A stretch of 64,000 nt of DNA from Laguncularia racemosa (Eukaryota > Streptophyta > Magnoliopsida > Myrtales > Combretaceae). A program made the translations under genes and the position numbers. Shown piece after piece: positions 62,901 to 64,000 of this stretch. Location of the stretch: the NCBI GenBank assembly GCA_037954665.1, contig JBBMOL010000092.1, positions 3,100,001 to 3,164,000 of the forward strand. Reading direction: 5' to 3'. Within the stretch, counting starts at the first letter, position 1. Each line of letters begins with the position of its first letter. The notes under the pieces were generated by a model, which was given only the letters and a program-made list of their open reading frames with translations, was not told the origin of the DNA and ran no database searches.

Positions 62901-63571
62901 TCGCTGGTAGGAGATCTGGGTAAAGTAAAAATGAAAGCATATATATAAGAAGAAAAACATACTGTAATTGAATTGATAAAGAGTCTCAAAAATTTGTTCA
63001 ATAACTATTCTCTACTTTTGAGCTAACCTAGGGCTATTGATAGGATAACAAAACCAATTGTTCAGAGCCGGATGCTGGTTGGACGTGCGGGGGGTTGGTT
63101 TCCCTTTACTGGCGTCACCTTCGTTTATCCGAAGCTCTTGAACGATATTTTCCTTTCGAAAAGATTGTTGGAGAGGTAGGATGCTCATCTGGGTGTCGAT
63201 CGACTCCCCTTCATTCTGCCTTTGACACCTCTTGCTTGTGCTTCTTCTTCGGCTGTGGGAATGTACCCTAGTCCAAGCGTCCCTTGCTGCCCCTCTTTAA
63301 ACTAAAGGCCCTCCTTGCTGGTCACCACGTTCACTTCATTGATCATGTTTATAGTCTTCTCCTCTTCCTTTGGCGGGTTGTCCTCTTTCTTAAATTCCGG
63401 CCCCCATCCGTTAGGCGGCCCATACTCAATTGGGGTGTAAGAATAGCTTACCAAGTATTCGAACCTCCCATGTGATTCTCCTAAAGTGTCGACTGTTGGG
63501 TCTCCGGCTAACCACCTTCTTTTAATGTGTGCTTTTGGTGCTTCTTCTGGCGCTTGATGGGGTTGCTTCTT
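62901..63571 (-). pseudogene. Element B region between gag and RT; protease core missing
   Basis: In broken frames I can read a gag/protease-side linker: EYGPPNGWGPEFKK, then FKEGQQGTLGLGYIPT, resembling the G-patch-like segment that follows protease in Tat/Ogre elements. No DTGS/DNGS-type protease motif is visible, and the space is too short for it. A GTATGT at about 62965 on the minus strand and a CGCAG at about 62881 could be an intron, as reported for Ogre between protease and RT (inference). Confidence 0.45.
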
Positions 63572-64000
63572 CTATTGGTCTATCGTCTTCTGCTTAGGGG
63601 CTTCCTTGGGAGTTGACTCTTCAAATGTGATCATGTTAATGGTGGGCTTATGATTGGGCAGCGGGTTGGTGTTGACATTGGGTGCTGGGGTGTTCACAAA
63701 ATCCAGCTGCATGATTCCTGCATCGATTAAGTCTTGGATCTTGTGCCGGAGCCTCCAACACCTATCTGTAGAATGCCCATCCTGACCCATATGGTAGTCA
63801 CACTTGAGGCTTGAGTAGAAATTCTTGGGCTTGTACCGGTCGTTGGGGATCTCGAAGTTGATCAAGTTGTTTGCCCTCAACTGAGCAAAGACCTGACTGA
63901 GCGGTATGGGGATTGGAGTGAACTGCCTTGGGACCCTGGTGGCCTGGGTATAACCCGTCGTGGATTGTTGGGCTAGGGTACTCATGGTCTGGAATGTCAC
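63572..64000 (-). CDS. Element B gag, C-terminal part (cut by window edge)
   Basis: 142 codons in frame, open to the window edge. Contains the modified finger CDYHMGQDGHSTDRCW (C-x2-H-x5-H-x4-C) followed by RLRHKIQDLIDAG, typical of Tat/Ogre gag. It ends with a stop at 63572-63574 in a Pro/Asn-rich tail (NTNPLPNHKPTINMITFEE). In intact elements gag builds the particle. Confidence 0.75.
   Translation of the reverse strand: MTFQTMSTLAQQSTTGYTQATRVPRQFTPIPIPLSQVFAQLRANNLINFEIPNDRYKPKNFYSSLKCDYHMGQDGHSTDRCWRLRHKIQDLIDAGIMQLDFVNTPAPNVNTNPLPNHKPTINMITFEESTPKEAPKQKTIDQ

Larger units (their letters stand above)
55422..64000 (-). mobile_element. Element B: Ogre/Tat-like LTR retrotransposon (5' part outside window)
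   Basis: Minus-strand element. Visible order from right to left: gag end, protease-side linker, RT, RNase H plus a second archaeal-type RNase H-like domain, integrase, 3' UTR tandem array, PPT and 3' LTR. The dual RNase H, modified gag finger and 3' UTR array are traits of the Tat/Ogre group. It shares LTR ends, PPT and array type with element A. It is defective (missing protease, YVND in RT, frameshifts, nonsense codons). The 5' LTR and PBS lie beyond 64000, and tctag (55417-55421) is the candidate target duplication to test there. Confidence 0.85.

Overview
This is a stretch of eukaryotic nuclear DNA, almost certainly from a dicot plant. The reasons are: AT-rich non-coding DNA, two genes with many GT-AG introns whose products are plant-type proteins (a plastid-type S4-domain protein and a proton pump interactor), plant-specific retrotransposon lineages (Ogre/Tat-like and chromoviral Ty3/gypsy, an L1-type LINE with a DUF4283-type ORF1), hAT- and CACTA-type remnants, and many microsatellites. 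I cannot name the species. There are no operons, ribosome binding sites or CRISPR arrays.

Layout. 1-7654: a degraded, minus-strand, Ogre-like LTR element (A) with two LTRs, PBS, PPT, a 3' UTR tandem array and only an ORF1 remnant (DUF7745-like), with no visible gag-pol. 7655-23893: long intergenic DNA with small repeats, a CACTA terminus (19332), tRNA-like scraps and unrecognised broken coding-like pieces. 23894-28892: a plus-strand L1-type LINE with near-intact ends and probable target-site duplication, but an internal RT deletion. 29107-32841: a ten-exon minus-strand gene for a YlmH-like S4 RNA-binding protein, 329 aa. 35077-40758: a complete but heavily mutated minus-strand chromovirus (F). 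42952-47662 (5' UTR to about 48650): a minus-strand gene for proton pump-interactor 1, 629 aa in seven coding exons. 48660-54545: intergenic DNA with a hAT-like element and a 1.22-kb direct duplication. 54550-55421: a piece of an Ogre-like element (C) holding ORF1 and gag starts. 55422 to the right edge: a second, minus-strand Ogre/Tat-like element (B) with 3' LTR, 3' UTR satellite-like array and recognisable pol, running off the window.

The two cellular genes are independent single-gene units. The S4 protein is expected in plastids in RNA binding; PPI1 is expected at the ER/plasma membrane and modulates the H+-ATPase. The rest is transposon biology. Elements A, B and C belong to one related group: A and B share LTR termini (TGTAAACA...TCGACA in element orientation), PPT, and a related 3' UTR tandem array. 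A carries no pol and its promoter-proximal LTR has lost the TATA region; B has pol but with a mutated RT catalytic motif, frameshifts and a missing protease. The most interesting signals are a tRNA-like module with A- and B-box-like sequences placed in the U3 of all three visible LTRs, a cluster of CACGTG G-boxes beside it, and two stages of tandem-array evolution in the A and B 3' UTRs.
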